Shown here in pieces: positions 1 to 8,800 of a stretch of DNA of 64,000 nt. The notes under the pieces are model-generated. The model was not told the origin of the DNA and made no database searches. It saw nothing but the letters and a program-made list of their open reading frames with translations. A program made the position numbers and the translations under genes. The stretch is from positions 2,128,819-2,192,818 of the forward strand of contig NZ_KN676113.1 in the NCBI RefSeq assembly GCF_000802185.1. Direction: 5' to 3'. The stretch is from Belnapia sp. F-4-1. Its GTDB lineage: Bacteria > Pseudomonadota > Alphaproteobacteria > Acetobacterales > Acetobacteraceae. Position 1 is the stretch's first letter. Each line of letters begins with the position of its first letter.

Positions 1-677
1 TCGAACCCGACCAGGGCGACGTTCATCGCCATGGGCAGCACCGCGCCGATGAGGCCCAGCACGCCGGCCGCCGAGCCGATCATCACGACGAAGGTGGCGA
101 ACACCTTCAGCATGACGTGGCCGGCGACCATGTTGGCGAAGAGACGGACGGAGAGGCTGATCGGCCGCGAGAGATAGGAGATGATCTCGATCGGGATGAT
201 CAGCGGGGCGAGCGCCTTGGGCGCCCCCTCCGGGAAGAAGTAGCTGAAGAAATGCGTGCCGTGGATGGCCAGCGCCACCACCGTCACCACCACGAAGACC
301 AGCGCGGCGAGGGCGAAGGTCACCGCGATATGGCTGGTGAAGGTGAAGGCGTAGGGCAGCAGGCCGATCATGTTGCCGAACAGGACGAACATGAAGATCG
401 AGAAGACAAAGGGAAAGTAGCGCTTGCCCTGGTCGCCCACCTGCCCGGTCACGATGCCATGGACGAACTCGTAGCCGCTCTCGGCCAGCGCCTGGAGCCG
501 GCCGGGGACGATGGAGCGCTTCGCCGTGCCCCACATCATCAGCGCCGTGATGAGGCCGAAGGCCAGCAGCATATGCGCGTTGGACTGGCTGAAGCGCACG
601 GACTCGCCGAGGGCGCCCATGAAGGGCACCAGCTCGAACTGGCTCAGCGCGTCGATAGCTTTGCCTTCAGCGGCCAC
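1..677 (-). CDS. atpB: F0F1 ATP synthase subunit a (partial, 3' end outside window)
   Basis: This is the membrane a subunit of the F0 proton channel, which passes protons to the c ring. About 225 codons are visible and the C-terminus lies beyond the left edge. The start is a GTG at 677 preceded by a GGGAGAGG ribosome site, reading M-A-A-E-G-K-A-I-D. Several hydrophobic segments are present. The SLSVRLFANMVAGH stretch carries the conserved arginine essential for proton translocation in this family. The gene lies 19 bp after the atpI-like gene, the usual atpI-atpB order of a separate alphaproteobacterial F0 operon. The identification is firm; only the end is missing. Confidence 0.95.
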   Translation of the reverse strand, partial: MAAEGKAIDALSQFELVPFMGALGESVRFSQSNAHMLLAFGLITALMMWGTAKRSIVPGRLQALAESGYEFVHGIVTGQVGDQGKRYFPFVFSIFMFVLFGNMIGLLPYAFTFTSHIAVTFALAALVFVVVTVVALAIHGTHFFSYFFPEGAPKALAPLIIPIEIISYLSRPISLSVRLFANMVAGHVMLKVFATFVVMIGSAAGVLGLIGAVLPMAMNVALVGF

Positions 678-696
678 TGCTGCCTCTCCCGTCGCG

Positions 697-993
697 TCAG
701 ATCTTCCGGCCACTGCGCGGGTTGAACAGCCTGTAGATGTTCATGATTCCGGCAGCGGCGCCCGCCACGAAGAACAGCAGGAAAAGCCAGGGCTTCGTCC
801 CGAGCCATCGGTCCAGCAGCAGGCCGATCCCGACCCCGACCACCAGGGCCGAGACCAGTTCGACGCCGACGCGGAACCCGATCCCCATCGGACCGGGCGG
901 AAGACCCCCCTTGGCATCCTCGGTCGGCTTGTCGAGACCCTGGCGGGTCCGTGCCTCCCGAAGTCGCCGCTCGAAGTCGTCGCGCTCGTTCAA
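697..993 (-). CDS. atpI: AtpI/AtpZ-type F0F1 ATPase assembly subunit
   Basis: This 98-residue protein of the ATPase gene-1 family is thought to help assemble the c ring or supply magnesium to the synthase. The first 35 residues are charged, and two hydrophobic helices follow, roughly residues 38-60 and 68-88. The second ends in the family-like MNIYRLF segment. It starts about 130 bp from the end of the ABC exporter and runs directly into atpB, so it probably opens the F0 operon. The call rests on its size, its two-helix layout and its position before atpB. Confidence 0.88.
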   Translation of the reverse strand: MNERDDFERRLREARTRQGLDKPTEDAKGGLPPGPMGIGFRVGVELVSALVVGVGIGLLLDRWLGTKPWLFLLFFVAGAAAGIMNIYRLFNPRSGRKI

Positions 994-1127
994 CCCTCGC
1001 TCCTCCGTCGGACCCCGGCGGAAGGCACCGGGCTCGTAAGGCCCCCCCCGCGGAGTGTCAATCCACCGCGCGCCGCTATCGGCAGCGGCGGGCGTTTTTC
1101 AGCCGATTCATGTGTCGTCCATGCGGA

Positions 1128-2993
1128 TCATACCGCCTCGAAGGCCCCGCTCTGCTGCCGCCACAGCCGGGCATAGACCCCGCCGCGCCGCAGCAGCGCC
1201 TCATGCGTCCCCTCCTCGGCGATCCGCCCGTGCTCCAGCACCACCAGCCGGTCCATCCGGGCGATGGTGGACAGACGATGGGCGATGGCGATCACCGTCT
1301 TCCCCGCCATCAGCTCGGCCAGCTGGTCCTGGATCGCCGCCTCCACCTCGGAGTCGAGGGCGCTCGTCGCCTCGTCCAGCACCAGGATCGGCGCATCCTT
1401 CAGCAGCACGCGCGCGATGGCGATGCGCTGCCGCTGCCCGCCGGAAAGCTTCACCCCCCGTTCGCCCACATGGGCATCGTAGCCGGCCCGCCCCCGCCAA
1501 TCCTGCAGCCCCTCGATGAAGCCGGCCGCCGCGGCTCGGGCGGCGGCGGCCTCGACCTCCGCCATCCCAGCCTCCGGCCGGCCGTAGCGGATGTTTTCCC
1601 GGATGGAGCGGTGCAGCAGGGCGGTGTCCTGGGTGACGACGCCGATGGCAGCGCGCAGGCTTTCTTGCGTAACCGCCGCAATGTCCTGCCCGTCGATCAG
1701 GATGCGCCCGCTTTCGGGGCGGAAGAAGCCGAGCATGAGGTTCACGAGGGTCGACTTCCCCGCCCCCGAATGCCCAACCAGCCCCACCCTTTCCCCGGGC
1801 TTGATGGCGAGGTCTAGGCCCTGGATCACCCCGACCTCCCGTCCATAGGCGAAATGCACCCCCTCGAAGCGGATCTCGCCGCGTGGCACCCGCAGCGGCA
1901 CCGCGCCCGGCGGGTCCGGCGCGGTGGGGGGGACCGCGATGGAGTTCATCGCCTCCTGCACCACGCCCAGGTTCTCGAAGATGGCGGTGACGTTGAAGGC
2001 CACCCAGCCGGAGATATTGGCGATCTGCCAGGCCATCGGCAGCGCCGTCGCCACCGCGGCGAGGCCGATCTGCCCGTGGCTCCAGAGCCAGATGCCCGTC
2101 GCCGCCGTCGCCGTCAGCATGCAGGCGTTCAGCGTCCCGAGCAGGAAGCCGTTCAGGGTCACGAGCCGCATCTGCCGCTGGAAGGCCGCGTTCAGCCCGA
2201 GCAGCCCCTCGCGGACGAAGGCATCCTCCTGCTCCGCCCGGGCGAAGAGCTTCACCGTCTGGATATTCGTATAGCTGTCAACGATCCGGCCGGTGAGCTG
2301 GCTGCGCTGCGCGCTCGCCTCGCGCGACCGGTCTCGCATCCTGGGCACCAGAAAGCGCAGCAGCGCGGCATAGGCGCAGAACCAGACCGCGATCGGCAGG
2401 GCCAGCCGCCAGTCCGCATCGCCGAGCAGGCCGAGCGCCGCCGTGCCATAGACCAGGATGTACCAGACGGCATTCACCACCTGCACCACGCTCTCGCGCA
2501 GCGCCGGCCCCGCCTGCATCACCCGGTTGGAGATGCGGCCCGAGAAATCCTCCTGGAAGAAGGGCAACCCCTGGCGCACCACCCCCCAATGGCTCTGCCA
2601 GCGCACCAGCGAGGTGAAATTGCCGTTGATGCCCTGCTGGGTGATGAGATTCTGCAACAGCACCGCACAGGGCCGCCCGACGAGCACCAGCGCCGCCATG
2701 CCAAGCAGCGTGGGCCAGGCCTCCGCCCAGAGCCGGTCCGGCGCATGGCTGGTCAGCAGCGCCACCAGCCGGCCGATGATCGCCGGGATCGCCGCATCCA
2801 TCAGCGCCACCAGCAGCCCGGCCAGGAACAGGGCAGCGAAGAGGGCCCGCGCCTGGCCGATGAAATGCCAGTAGAAGCCGGTGAGGCTGCGGGGCGGCGG
2901 CCCCTCGGGCACCGTGGTGCCGAGGATCCGCGCGGCGGGTGAGCCGGGGGGCGCGACCGGGTCGACCAGACGCTCGAAGAAGCGGAAGGGCAT
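1128..2993 (-). CDS. ABC-type exporter, fused membrane and ATPase domains
   Basis: This 621-residue half-transporter of the ABCB/MsbA type probably works as a homodimer in the inner membrane and moves a lipid or drug-like substrate outward. The membrane domain covers about residues 40-345. The ATPase domain has Walker A GHSGAGKS at 407-414, signature LSGGQ at 516-520, Walker B ILVLDE at 536-541 and a switch histidine at about 572. The frame is open further upstream, but I chose the ATG at 2993 because upstream codons would run into the divergent kinase gene. The substrate cannot be told from sequence. No partner genes adjoin it. Confidence 0.85.
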   Translation of the reverse strand: MPFRFFERLVDPVAPPGSPAARILGTTVPEGPPPRSLTGFYWHFIGQARALFAALFLAGLLVALMDAAIPAIIGRLVALLTSHAPDRLWAEAWPTLLGMAALVLVGRPCAVLLQNLITQQGINGNFTSLVRWQSHWGVVRQGLPFFQEDFSGRISNRVMQAGPALRESVVQVVNAVWYILVYGTAALGLLGDADWRLALPIAVWFCAYAALLRFLVPRMRDRSREASAQRSQLTGRIVDSYTNIQTVKLFARAEQEDAFVREGLLGLNAAFQRQMRLVTLNGFLLGTLNACMLTATAATGIWLWSHGQIGLAAVATALPMAWQIANISGWVAFNVTAIFENLGVVQEAMNSIAVPPTAPDPPGAVPLRVPRGEIRFEGVHFAYGREVGVIQGLDLAIKPGERVGLVGHSGAGKSTLVNLMLGFFRPESGRILIDGQDIAAVTQESLRAAIGVVTQDTALLHRSIRENIRYGRPEAGMAEVEAAAARAAAAGFIEGLQDWRGRAGYDAHVGERGVKLSGGQRQRIAIARVLLKDAPILVLDEATSALDSEVEAAIQDQLAELMAGKTVIAIAHRLSTIARMDRLVVLEHGRIAEEGTHEALLRRGGVYARLWRQQSGAFEAV

Positions 2994-3111
2994 GCGGCCA
3001 CAACGCGCCCGCAGGCGCTCGAGGTCAAGCCGCGGAGCGGCCAGCGCCGCTCGGGCTTCACGAAACCGCGTGGTGAGGCGTCTCCCAGTGCCTGAGACCG
3101 TTGCTGACGCA

Positions 3112-4188
3112 ATGATCTCTTTTTCGGCTTTCATGGGTACCAGCGGCCGGGCGCAATCCCTGCCGGCCTGGCTGCGCTTCCTGCTGACCGCCGTTACCGT
3201 CGCCTTGGGCTTCGCCGCCCGGCAGGCAATGGATGCGCTGCTGCCCACCACGAATGTCTTCCTGATGCCGATCCTCGGCGTGGTGGTCAGCGCCACGCTG
3301 TTCGGCGCCGCGGCCGGGCTCCTGGCCACGCTGCTCTCGTCGCTCTGGCTCTGCTGGGCCTACCTGCCGCCACTGGAGAGCTTTCAGGTGGGCGACCCTC
3401 GCCAGTTCTGGGGGCTCAGTCTCTTCGTCATCATCAGCGGCTTCATCAGCCTGGTGATCGGCGGCTTCCAGACAACGCTGCTGCGGTTGCGGGACGCCCA
3501 CGCAGCGCTGGCCCGCACCGACTCCCAGCGCCGGCTGCTGCTGCAGGAATTCCGCCACCGAAGCCGGAACGACCTGCAATCCCTGGTCGCCCTGCTGCTG
3601 CTGCGCGCCCGTGCCGCCCCTTCCTCCGCCGCCCAGGATGGGCTGCGCGAGGCGGCCGAGCATGCCCGGGCGCTCGCCCGCGTCCATACCCTGCTGGCGC
3701 AGGAGGCGATTCACGAGGACGACCCGACCGTGGTCGACAGCCGCGCCTTCGTCGAGGGGCTGGCGATGGAGTTGGCCCGCACCCATGCGACCGAAGGCCT
3801 GCGCCCCATCGTCCTCACCGCCGAGGCGGAGCCCCACCCGCTCGATTCGGAGCGCGCGATCCTGGTCGGGCTGGTGCTGAACGAATGCGTCACCAACGCC
3901 CTGAAATACGCCTTCCCCGACGACCGCCCCGGCCGCGTGCAGGTGCGCTTCAGCTGGATCGACGGCGAATTCCATCTCACCATCGAGGATGACGGCACCG
4001 GCACCTCGCCGGAGGAACAGACGAACGGCAACCGCGCCCGGCCGCTCGGCACGGGCCTCGGGACGCGTCTGCTGCGCGGCATGGCGGCGCAGCTTCGCGG
4101 CAGCTTCAACCGCGGCCCGGGACCTGGCGGCGCCGGCACCCATGTCGAGCTGCGCTTCCCGGCCGCGGCGGCCGGGGGCCGGGGCTGA
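3112..4188 (+). CDS. Membrane sensor histidine kinase, HisKA_2 type
   Basis: This 358-residue kinase has an N-terminal set of about four hydrophobic segments (residues 15-125), resembling the KdpD-like DUF4118 sensor region. A short linker leads to the dimerisation/phosphoacceptor motif EFRHRSRNDLQS, where the histidine is the expected phosphorylation site. The ATP-binding domain shows the N box NECVTNALKYAFPDD, a DDGTG segment and GLGTRLLRG. This is the HisKA_2/HWE-like class common in alphaproteobacteria. No response regulator lies beside it, so its partner and signal are unknown. It diverges from the ABC exporter across about 118 bp. A second in-frame ATG, at 3133, is a possible alternative start. 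Confidence 0.82.
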   Translation: MISFSAFMGTSGRAQSLPAWLRFLLTAVTVALGFAARQAMDALLPTTNVFLMPILGVVVSATLFGAAAGLLATLLSSLWLCWAYLPPLESFQVGDPRQFWGLSLFVIISGFISLVIGGFQTTLLRLRDAHAALARTDSQRRLLLQEFRHRSRNDLQSLVALLLLRARAAPSSAAQDGLREAAEHARALARVHTLLAQEAIHEDDPTVVDSRAFVEGLAMELARTHATEGLRPIVLTAEAEPHPLDSERAILVGLVLNECVTNALKYAFPDDRPGRVQVRFSWIDGEFHLTIEDDGTGTSPEEQTNGNRARPLGTGLGTRLLRGMAAQLRGSFNRGPGPGGAGTHVELRFPAAAAGGRG

Positions 4189-4192
4189 CGGC

Positions 4193-7100
4193 CTATTCCG
4201 CCGCCTGCTGCCCCTCGACCATCTCCACCGCCCGGCCGAGATCGACGCTGAGCAGCCGGCTCACCCCGCGTTCCTGCATCGTCACACCATAGAGCCGGTG
4301 CATCCGCGCCATGGTCAGCGGATGGTGGGTGACGATGAGGAAGCGCGTGCCGCTCTCGGCCGCCATCGCCTCCAGGAGGTCGCAGAGCCGCTCGACATTG
4401 GCATCGTCGAGCGGCGCATCCACCTCGTCCAGTACGCAGACGGGCGCGGGCTGGCAGCGGAAGACGGCGAAGATGAGCGAGAGCGCGGTCAGCGCCTGCT
4501 CCCCGCCGCTCAGCAGGGACAGGGCCGAGAGCTTCTTCCCCGGCGGCTCCGCATAGATCTCGAGCCCCGCCTCCAGCGCATCCTCTGAGCCGACCAGCGC
4601 CAGATGCGCCCGCCCGCCGCCGAAGAGGCGGCCGAACAGGCTCTGGAACTCGGTGTTCACCCGGTCGAAGATCGTCCGCAGCCGCTCCCGCCCCTCGCGG
4701 TTCAGCGCGCCGATGGAGCCGCGCAGCTTGGCGATGGCGGTGCCGATTTCCTCCCGCTCGCGGGTGATGGTGGCGATGCGCGCCTCGATCTCCTCCATCT
4801 CCACATCGGCGCGGAGGTTGACCGGGCCCATCTCCTCCCGCTCGCGTGCCAGGCGCTCCAGCTTGCGCCGGGCGCGGTCCTCGGCAGCATCGGAGAGCTC
4901 CTCCGGCACCGGCAGTCCGGCACCCTCGCCCAAGCGTTCGGCGACGCGCTCCTCGACCGCCGCCGCCGCGGCCTCGGCCTGGCTGGCGGCGCCCTCGGCG
5001 CGGAGCTGGGCCTCGCGGGCGGCGGCGAAGGCGGCGTCGGCGCCGCGCCGCGCCTCGCCGGCCGCCTGCCGCTCCGCCTCGGCCGCGGCGAAGGCGGCGG
5101 CGGCCGTGGCATGCGCCGCCTCGGCCTCTGCCAGCACGGCGCCGGCTTGGCGCCGCCGTGCCGCCGCGGCTTCCGGCAATTCGGCGAGATCGTCCCGCGC
5201 CGCCCGCGCCTCGGCGGTGCGCTGCCGCAACTCCTCCAGCCGGCCAGCGGCATCGGCCCGCCGCCCGGCCCAGTCGGCGGCCTCGGCGGCGATGGCGGCC
5301 CGGCGCGTCGCCAACCGCTCTCGCTCCGCCCGCAGCCCGGCCTGGGCCTCGAGCGCCGCGCCTTCCTCGCCGCGTGCCGCCGACAGCGCACCGCGCGCCG
5401 TATCCACGCCCTGGCGGATGCCGGCGAGGTCCGGCAGCGCCGCCTGCGCTGCCCGCGCCCGGTCCAGCACCGCCTCCGCCTCGCCGGCATCCGCGGCGAT
5501 GCGCTCCAGCTGCGGGGCAAGGGCGGTGGCCTGGCTCTCGGCCTGGGCAGCGGCGGCGGCCAGGCGGGCCGCCTCATCCCGCGCCGATTGCACTGCCGCC
5601 TCGGCCTTTCCGCGCGCCTCGCGCGCCGCCGCCTCGGCCGCGACCGCCGCCGCCTCGCCCTGCCGCGCCGCCTCCGCCGCGCGCCGCAGCCCATCGAGAT
5701 CGGGTAGCCCGGCCTGCGCCTCGCGCAGTGCGGCCAGCGCCGCCTCGGCCTCCGCCCGCTCCGCCCCGAGGCGTTCGAGCTGCGGCGCCAGCGCGCCGAT
5801 GCGGCTCTCCGCCTGCGTCGCTGCGGCGGCCAGCTGCGCCGAGCCACTGCGTGCGCGCTGCAACCCCGTCTCCGCTTCGGCCCGCTGGCGCCGTGCCGCA
5901 GCCTCGGCGGCGCCGGCCTCGCCCTCGGCCCGCGCCGCAGCCTGGACTTCCGCCGCCGCCTGTTCCGGGGCCGGCAGGGCGGCGAGCGCATCAGCCGCCG
6001 TTGCCGCCGCCGTCTCCGCCTCGGCCAGCGCCTCGGCGAGGCGGGCGAGCTGCGGTTCCAGCGCGCCGAGCCGGCTCTCCGCCTCGGCCGCAGCGGCGGC
6101 GAGCCGGCTGGCCTCCGCCCTGGCCGTCGCAAGACGCGCCTCGGCCAGCCGCCGGGCCTCGCGCGCCCCGGCCTCGGCCCGGGCGGCGGTCGCCTCCGCG
6201 GCCTCCGCTTCTGCTCTCGCCCCGGCCGCCGCCGCCGCTGCCTCCGTCGCCTCCGCCAGCCGCGCCCTGGCGGCGGCGAGGCGGTTCCGCTGTTGCAGCC
6301 GCACCGCGCCGGGGTTCGGCGCATCGGCCCGCGCCGTATGGCCGTCCCAGCGCCAGGCCGCGCCATTCCGCGCCACCATGGCCTGGCCGGGGGCAAGGCC
6401 GGCCTGCACCGTGGAGCCATCCGCTCCCTCGGGCAGCAGGCCGATCTGCGACAGCGCCCGCGCCAGGACCGCTGGCGCCTCGACCAGGGTCGAGAGCGGG
6501 GTGAGCCCCGCCGGCAGGGAGGGCGCGGCGCCGAGCGGCGGCAGGGCTCGCCAGTGCCGCGCCGCCTGCGGATCGGCCGGGCTGTCCAGCGCCTCGCCGA
6601 GCGCGGCGCCAAGCGCCGCTTCCAGCCCCGACGGAACGGTGATGGCATCGAGCACGGGCGGCGCTCCGCTGCCCCCGGTCTCGCCGGCAGCCAGCGTCTC
6701 GCTCAGTGCCTCGACCTCGGCCGCGGCGCGGGCGCGATCCGCCTCGGCTGCCGCGGCGCCGCTGCGGGCCTCGGCCTGCTGGCCGGCGGCTGCGGCGCGC
6801 CCCGCCTCGGCCTCGCCGACCGCGGCCAAGGCGGCGGCCAGCGCCGCCTCGGCCTCAGCCGCCGCCGATTGTGCCGCGGCCAGCGTCTCGGGCGGGACGG
6901 CGGCGGCGCGGGCGGCATCCCGCTCGGCCAGCAGCCGGCCATGCTGGGCCCGCGCCTGAGCCGCGCGCTGCGCCGCCGAGGCCTGTTCGGCCTGCGCCCG
7001 GTCGCGGCCGCTGCGCGCCTCCGCCATGCGGCGCCGGGACGTGGCATGGGCCTCCTGCGCGGCGACGCGGGCCGCCTCGGCCGCATCCAGCCGTGTCCGG

Positions 7101-8800
7101 GCCTCGCTCAGCGCGGCCTCGGCGGCGGCGATGGCAGCCTCGCCCTCGGCCAGCCGCCCGGGGGCGATGCGCTGGGCGAGCGCCGCGCCATGATCGGCCG
7201 AGAGCCGGGCATGCTGGGCGACGATGCGCCCCGCCCGCTGCTCCGCCTCGGCAAGCGCCGTGCGGGCGCGGGCGGCTTCCGCCTCGGCCGCCACCGTCTC
7301 GCGCCGGGCCACCGCATGGGCATCCTGCGCCGCCGCGCGGGCCGCCTCCGCCTCTGCGAGAGTGGTGCGCGCCGCCTCCAGCCGGCCGGCAGCCTCGCCA
7401 GCCTCCGCCTCAGCCGCCGCCAGCCGCTCCGGTGGGATGCAGGCGGCCAGGGCAGCGCGATGCTCCGCCGCCAGCGCATCCCGCTGCACGCCGAGCCGCC
7501 GCGCCCGCTCCGTGCTGGCCGCGAGTTCCATCCCGGCCGAGTTGACGCGGGCGGCGATGGCGGCGGCATCCTCCGTCGCCGCATTGGCCGCGCGCTCGGC
7601 GGCCCGTGCCGCCTCCGTCGCCTCGGCAAGCGCCGCGGCCGCCGCTTCCAGCCGGGCGGGCAGGCTCGCCTCGGCCTCGGCCAGCGCCGCATCCTCGCGC
7701 GCCAGCCGCCTCTCGGCCGCCAGCGCATCGCCCTCCACCGCCTCGGCATGGGCAAGGTCGCGGGTGATCTGCGCGAAGCGCGCCTCGGCCGCCGCCAGCG
7801 CCTCGCGCGCCCGGCGTTCCTCGGCATCCAGCCCCTCGGCCTCGACGCGCCGCCGCTCCAGCGCGGTGCGCGCCGTGGCTTCCGCCTCGCGCGGCGCCGG
7901 GATGCCCCGCTCCGCCGCAAAGCTGCGGATCGCCGCCGCCTCGGCCTCGGCCTCGGCCGCCTTGGTCGCCGCCGAGGCGCGGGCGAATTCCGCCGAGGCC
8001 AGCGCCAGCGCCGCCTGCGCCCGCGCCCGCAGCAGGGCGAGCCACTCCGCCTCCGCCCCCCGCACGAGCCCCGAGATGTTGCGGTAGCGGTTGGCCTGCC
8101 GCGCCTGGCGCTGCAAGGACTGCCGCTGCGTCTCCAGCTGGCCGAGCAGGTCCTCCGCCCGGCCCAGGTTCGTCTCCGCCTGGCGCAGCTTCAGCTCCGC
8201 CTCGTGCCGCCGGGCGCGGAGGCCGCTGATGCCGGCCGCCTCCTCCAGCACCTGCCGCCGCTCCTCCGGCTTGGCGCCGATCATGGCGGAGACGCGCCCC
8301 TGGCTCACCATGGCTGAGGCCCGCGCGCCCGAGCCGATATCGGCGAACATGGTCTGCACGTCGCGCGCCCGCACCTCGCGCCCGTTGATGCGGAAGGAGG
8401 AGCCGTCGCCGCGCGCGATGCGGCGGATGATCTCAAGGTCCGGCGCGTCGGCATTGGGTGGCGGGGCGAGGCCCGCCGCCTCCTCCAGATACAGCGACAC
8501 CTCGGCCAGGTTCCGCCCCGGCCGGGTCGCCGTGCCGGCGAAGATCACATCCTCCATCTCGCCGCCGCGCATGGAGCGGGCGGAAGTTTCGCCCATGGCC
8601 CACCGCAAGGCTTCCACGACGTTGGACTTGCCGCAGCCATTCGGCCCGACGATGCCCGTCAGCCCAGGCAGCACCTCGACCAGCGTCGCCTCGGCGAAGC
8701 TCTTGAAGCCGGCGATGCGCAGCCGCGCAAGCGTCGCCCGCGGCGCGTCGCGCCGCGGCTCCTCCGGGGCCTGGGTCTCCTCGGGCGTCGCCTCGCTCAA
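4193..8800 (-). CDS. smc: Chromosome segregation protein SMC, with expanded coiled-coil arms
   Basis: This is the SMC ATPase of the bacterial condensin, which works with ScpA/ScpB to extrude and align chromosome arms. Walker A GPNGCGKS is at residues 52-59, the signature LSGGEQ at about 1430-1435 and Walker B VCVLDE at 1454-1459. A glycine-containing hinge lies at about 705-835, between two Ala/Glu/Arg-rich coiled-coil arms. At 1535 residues it is about 360 longer than a usual SMC. The excess is explained by 90-residue tandem repeats in both arms (listed separately). The start is TTG at 8800, overlapping the stop of the dsbA-like gene as TTGA, which suggests translational coupling. No ATG exists in frame before the ATPase head. 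Confidence 0.96.
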   Translation of the reverse strand: MSEATPEETQAPEEPRRDAPRATLARLRIAGFKSFAEATLVEVLPGLTGIVGPNGCGKSNVVEALRWAMGETSARSMRGGEMEDVIFAGTATRPGRNLAEVSLYLEEAAGLAPPPNADAPDLEIIRRIARGDGSSFRINGREVRARDVQTMFADIGSGARASAMVSQGRVSAMIGAKPEERRQVLEEAAGISGLRARRHEAELKLRQAETNLGRAEDLLGQLETQRQSLQRQARQANRYRNISGLVRGAEAEWLALLRARAQAALALASAEFARASAATKAAEAEAEAAAIRSFAAERGIPAPREAEATARTALERRRVEAEGLDAEERRAREALAAAEARFAQITRDLAHAEAVEGDALAAERRLAREDAALAEAEASLPARLEAAAAALAEATEAARAAERAANAATEDAAAIAARVNSAGMELAASTERARRLGVQRDALAAEHRAALAACIPPERLAAAEAEAGEAAGRLEAARTTLAEAEAARAAAQDAHAVARRETVAAEAEAARARTALAEAEQRAGRIVAQHARLSADHGAALAQRIAPGRLAEGEAAIAAAEAALSEARTRLDAAEAARVAAQEAHATSRRRMAEARSGRDRAQAEQASAAQRAAQARAQHGRLLAERDAARAAAVPPETLAAAQSAAAEAEAALAAALAAVGEAEAGRAAAAGQQAEARSGAAAAEADRARAAAEVEALSETLAAGETGGSGAPPVLDAITVPSGLEAALGAALGEALDSPADPQAARHWRALPPLGAAPSLPAGLTPLSTLVEAPAVLARALSQIGLLPEGADGSTVQAGLAPGQAMVARNGAAWRWDGHTARADAPNPGAVRLQQRNRLAAARARLAEATEAAAAAAGARAEAEAAEATAARAEAGAREARRLAEARLATARAEASRLAAAAAEAESRLGALEPQLARLAEALAEAETAAATAADALAALPAPEQAAAEVQAAARAEGEAGAAEAAARRQRAEAETGLQRARSGSAQLAAAATQAESRIGALAPQLERLGAERAEAEAALAALREAQAGLPDLDGLRRAAEAARQGEAAAVAAEAAAREARGKAEAAVQSARDEAARLAAAAAQAESQATALAPQLERIAADAGEAEAVLDRARAAQAALPDLAGIRQGVDTARGALSAARGEEGAALEAQAGLRAERERLATRRAAIAAEAADWAGRRADAAGRLEELRQRTAEARAARDDLAELPEAAAARRRQAGAVLAEAEAAHATAAAAFAAAEAERQAAGEARRGADAAFAAAREAQLRAEGAASQAEAAAAAVEERVAERLGEGAGLPVPEELSDAAEDRARRKLERLAREREEMGPVNLRADVEMEEIEARIATITREREEIGTAIAKLRGSIGALNREGRERLRTIFDRVNTEFQSLFGRLFGGGRAHLALVGSEDALEAGLEIYAEPPGKKLSALSLLSGGEQALTALSLIFAVFRCQPAPVCVLDEVDAPLDDANVERLCDLLEAMAAESGTRFLIVTHHPLTMARMHRLYGVTMQERGVSRLLSVDLGRAVEMVEGQQAAE
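5312..6121 (-). repeat. Three tandem 270-bp repeats in the C-terminal arm of smc
   Basis: Three coding repeats of exactly 90 codons align without gaps: residues 894-983, 984-1073 and 1074-1163 of SMC. Each begins with R-x3-x-x-LAAAA, continues through QAES/EAES and then L-x-PQL-A/E-R, and the second and third share ALP/GLP-DL at unit positions 48-52. The same spacing is visible in the DNA, for example the gctctcggcctgg / gctctccgcctgc / gctctccgcctcg blocks 270 bp apart. Confidence 0.85.
6701..7726 (-). repeat. Tandem 270-bp repeats in the N-terminal arm of smc
   Basis: Units correspond to SMC residues 359-448, 449-538, 539-628 and a shorter last copy at 629-700. The middle two are 90 residues each and align without gaps: both have a P-containing start (IPPERLA, IAPGRLA), then AEAAR-x-AAQ-x-AHA at unit positions 35-47 and QH-x-RL near the end. 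The first unit aligns in length but is more diverged. The last copy has VPPETLA and AEARSG, the latter shifted by seven residues. Confidence 0.8.

Noticed and set aside
1071-1095. CGCCGCT-ATCGGC-AGCGGCG stem followed by GTTTTTC, as a terminator
   Set aside because: The T-tract is on the plus strand, but both flanking genes (ABC exporter and atpI) are on the minus strand, so there is no transcript for it to end. It may be incidental.
4653-8317. Very long open frames on the plus strand opposite smc (up to about 770 codons)
   Set aside because: They are mirror images of the GC-rich, Ala-coding smc gene, encode low-complexity Arg/Ser/Ala strings, show no domain, and lie wholly within a certain gene.
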